A DNA stretch of 64,000 nucleotides from Aldehydirespirator sp965221185. Lineage in GTDB: Bacteria; Actinomycetota; Acidimicrobiia; Acidimicrobiales; Aldehydirespiratoraceae. Made by a program: the position numbers and the translations under genes. Numbering within the stretch: position 1 is the stretch's first letter; each line of letters starts with the position of its first letter. Positions 63,209-64,000 of this stretch are shown in pieces. Where the stretch lies: assembly GCA_965221185.1 (NCBI GenBank), contig OZ244866.1:2976001-3040000 (forward strand). The letters are read 5' to 3'. The notes beneath the pieces are model-generated. The model was not told the DNA's origin. It made no database searches and saw only the letters and a list, made by a program, of their open reading frames with translations.

Positions 63209-64000
63209 TCAGGAGGACCCGCCGGGCCCCTGGCCCGACAGCCAGCCCAGATAGTCGGCCACGGCGACATCCATCGGGTACTCCACCTTGTAGCCGAGGT
63301 CGCGGCGCGACGCGGTCAGATCCATGGGACTGGTCGGGTTGCCGTACTTGGTCATCGAGTCGTCCTGGGTGATCTCCATGTCGATCGGGCGGCCCGCGGC
63401 CTGCTCGATGCGCGCGATGATGTCCGCGATGGTGTACAGCTCGCCCATGGTGGCGTTGTAGACCCGGTTGGGGGCCTCGGGCGCGAAGGCGGCCCGCACC
63501 AACCCCTGGGCACCGTCGGGTGAGTAGGTGTAGTCCATGCCCTGGCGGTGCAGGTCGGCTTGGGCGATGCGGTAGGTGCGCCCGAAATGGGCGCACTCGA
63601 TCAACTGCTTGAGGAGCTTGCTGGGCCCGCCGCCGGGCACCCCGTGCCACGGTCCGAAAGCACCGCCGAAGCGGACCACAGCCGTGTCGAGCCCGTAGGA
63701 GTCGGCGTAGTTGTGGCACAGCCACTCAGAGGCCAGCTTCATCGACGCGTACAGCGACGGCGGGTACTCGCTGACCACCTTGAGGGTGAAGTCCTCAACG
63801 GTGTCGTCTTCGGGGGCGACGCCGCGGCGGCCCATGGTCACCACCGTGGAGCCGCAGAACACCACCCGGGCCAGGCCCGCCATCCGGGCCGCCTCCAGCA
63901 CGTTGAGGGTGCCCATGACGTTGACCCTCACTCCCGCCACCGGCCGGGGGATCAGATCGCGGGTCAGCAGCGAAGCGGTGTGGATGATCCGCTCCACGCC
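63209..64000 (-). CDS. NAD-dependent epimerase/dehydratase, 5' end outside the window
   Basis: 264 codons to the right edge. The reading frame is open at 64000 and the N-terminal GxxGxxG part is missing, so the gene begins beyond the window (the GTG at 63997 is internal). Seen are RIIHTASLL, VNVMGTLNVLEAARM, FCGSTVVTMGR, the catalytic Tyr-x-x-x-Lys in LYASMKLASEW and FGGAFGPWHGVPGGG. Domain order is like the epimerase at 46336. It is probably co-transcribed with the amidohydrolase. Confidence 0.82.
   Translation of the reverse strand, partial: GVERIIHTASLLTRDLIPRPVAGVRVNVMGTLNVLEAARMAGLARVVFCGSTVVTMGRRGVAPEDDTVEDFTLKVVSEYPPSLYASMKLASEWLCHNYADSYGLDTAVVRFGGAFGPWHGVPGGGPSKLLKQLIECAHFGRTYRIAQADLHRQGMDYTYSPDGAQGLVRAAFAPEAPNRVYNATMGELYTIADIIARIEQAAGRPIDMEITQDDSMTKYGNPTSPMDLTASRRDLGYKVEYPMDVAVADYLGWLSGQGPGGSS

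Overview
This is a GC-rich actinobacterial chromosome segment, densely packed with metabolic genes. Many genes start with GTG or TTG, and neighbouring genes often overlap by four bases (ATGA, GTGA or TTGA). At least three genes appear to be leaderless, with a TAnnnT -10 box 6-8 bases before the start codon. Other actinobacterial marks are a DUF222/HNH endonuclease, luciferase-like (LLM, possibly F420-dependent) oxidoreductases and a CDC48-like double AAA ATPase. The gene mix (acyl-CoA enzymes, amidohydrolases, RidA proteins, MFS and peptide-type ABC transporters) would suit an uncultured Acidimicrobiia-type heterotroph, but that placement is inference. I saw no rRNA, tRNA, CRISPR array, prophage or insertion sequence.

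Layout. 1-4.3 kb: 3' part of a CDC48-like ATPase, a gamma-glutamyltranspeptidase homologue, and an ECF sigma factor followed by a short acidic-repeat ORF. 4.4-10.5 kb: a tight catabolic operon (acyl-CoA dehydrogenase, acyl-CoA ligase, DUF6282 hydrolase, isopropylmalate-dehydrogenase-like enzyme, ornithine-cyclodeaminase-like enzyme, SRPBCC protein). 10.5-19.6 kb: NTF2-like protein, aldonolactone-oxidase-like flavoenzyme, D-threonine-aldolase-like enzyme, LLM oxidoreductase, MFS carrier, SRPBCC protein, and a lipoprotein plus FtsH-like protease pair. 20-25 kb: amidohydrolase, LLM oxidoreductase, fused EtfBA and an SDR. 25.6-27.1 kb: RidA, GlcG/HbpS-like and ABM-domain genes. 27.4-29.8 kb: HNH endonuclease and an orphan HsdR-N-type nuclease. 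29.8-34.7 kb: fused indolepyruvate ferredoxin oxidoreductase and MFS carrier. 34.7-41.2 kb: Rieske oxygenase and a dipeptide/oligopeptide ABC operon with no binding protein. 41.2-49.6 kb: small membrane protein, DUF6941 protein, oxalyl-CoA-synthetase-like ligase, ApbA/PanE, amidohydrolase, epimerase, RidA, flavin monooxygenase and VOC protein. 49.7-53.2 kb: retropepsin-like protease, second GGT homologue, MazEF-type toxin-antitoxin pair and isochorismatase. 53.3-64 kb: an orphan peptide-type binding protein with a very long Ala/Glu spacer, two MFS carriers, two aldehyde dehydrogenases around a heme-oxygenase-fold protein, an amidohydrolase, and an epimerase cut by the window end.

Two signals cut across the gene order. 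First, an interspersed 100-bp element occurs at eight loci. It has two nearly invariant blocks (13 and 51 bases) separated in all seven complete copies by exactly 36 bases of much more variable sequence. All eight loci have the same orientation relative to the gene start that follows. Copies supply the C-terminal tail and stop of one aldehyde dehydrogenase, the apparent start codon of an LLM gene, part of a stop codon, and short leader ORFs. Second, the palindrome GTATAC occurs at eleven intergenic sites ahead of most catabolic and transport units. It may be an operator that ties these scattered genes, including the split ABC transporter, into one regulon.
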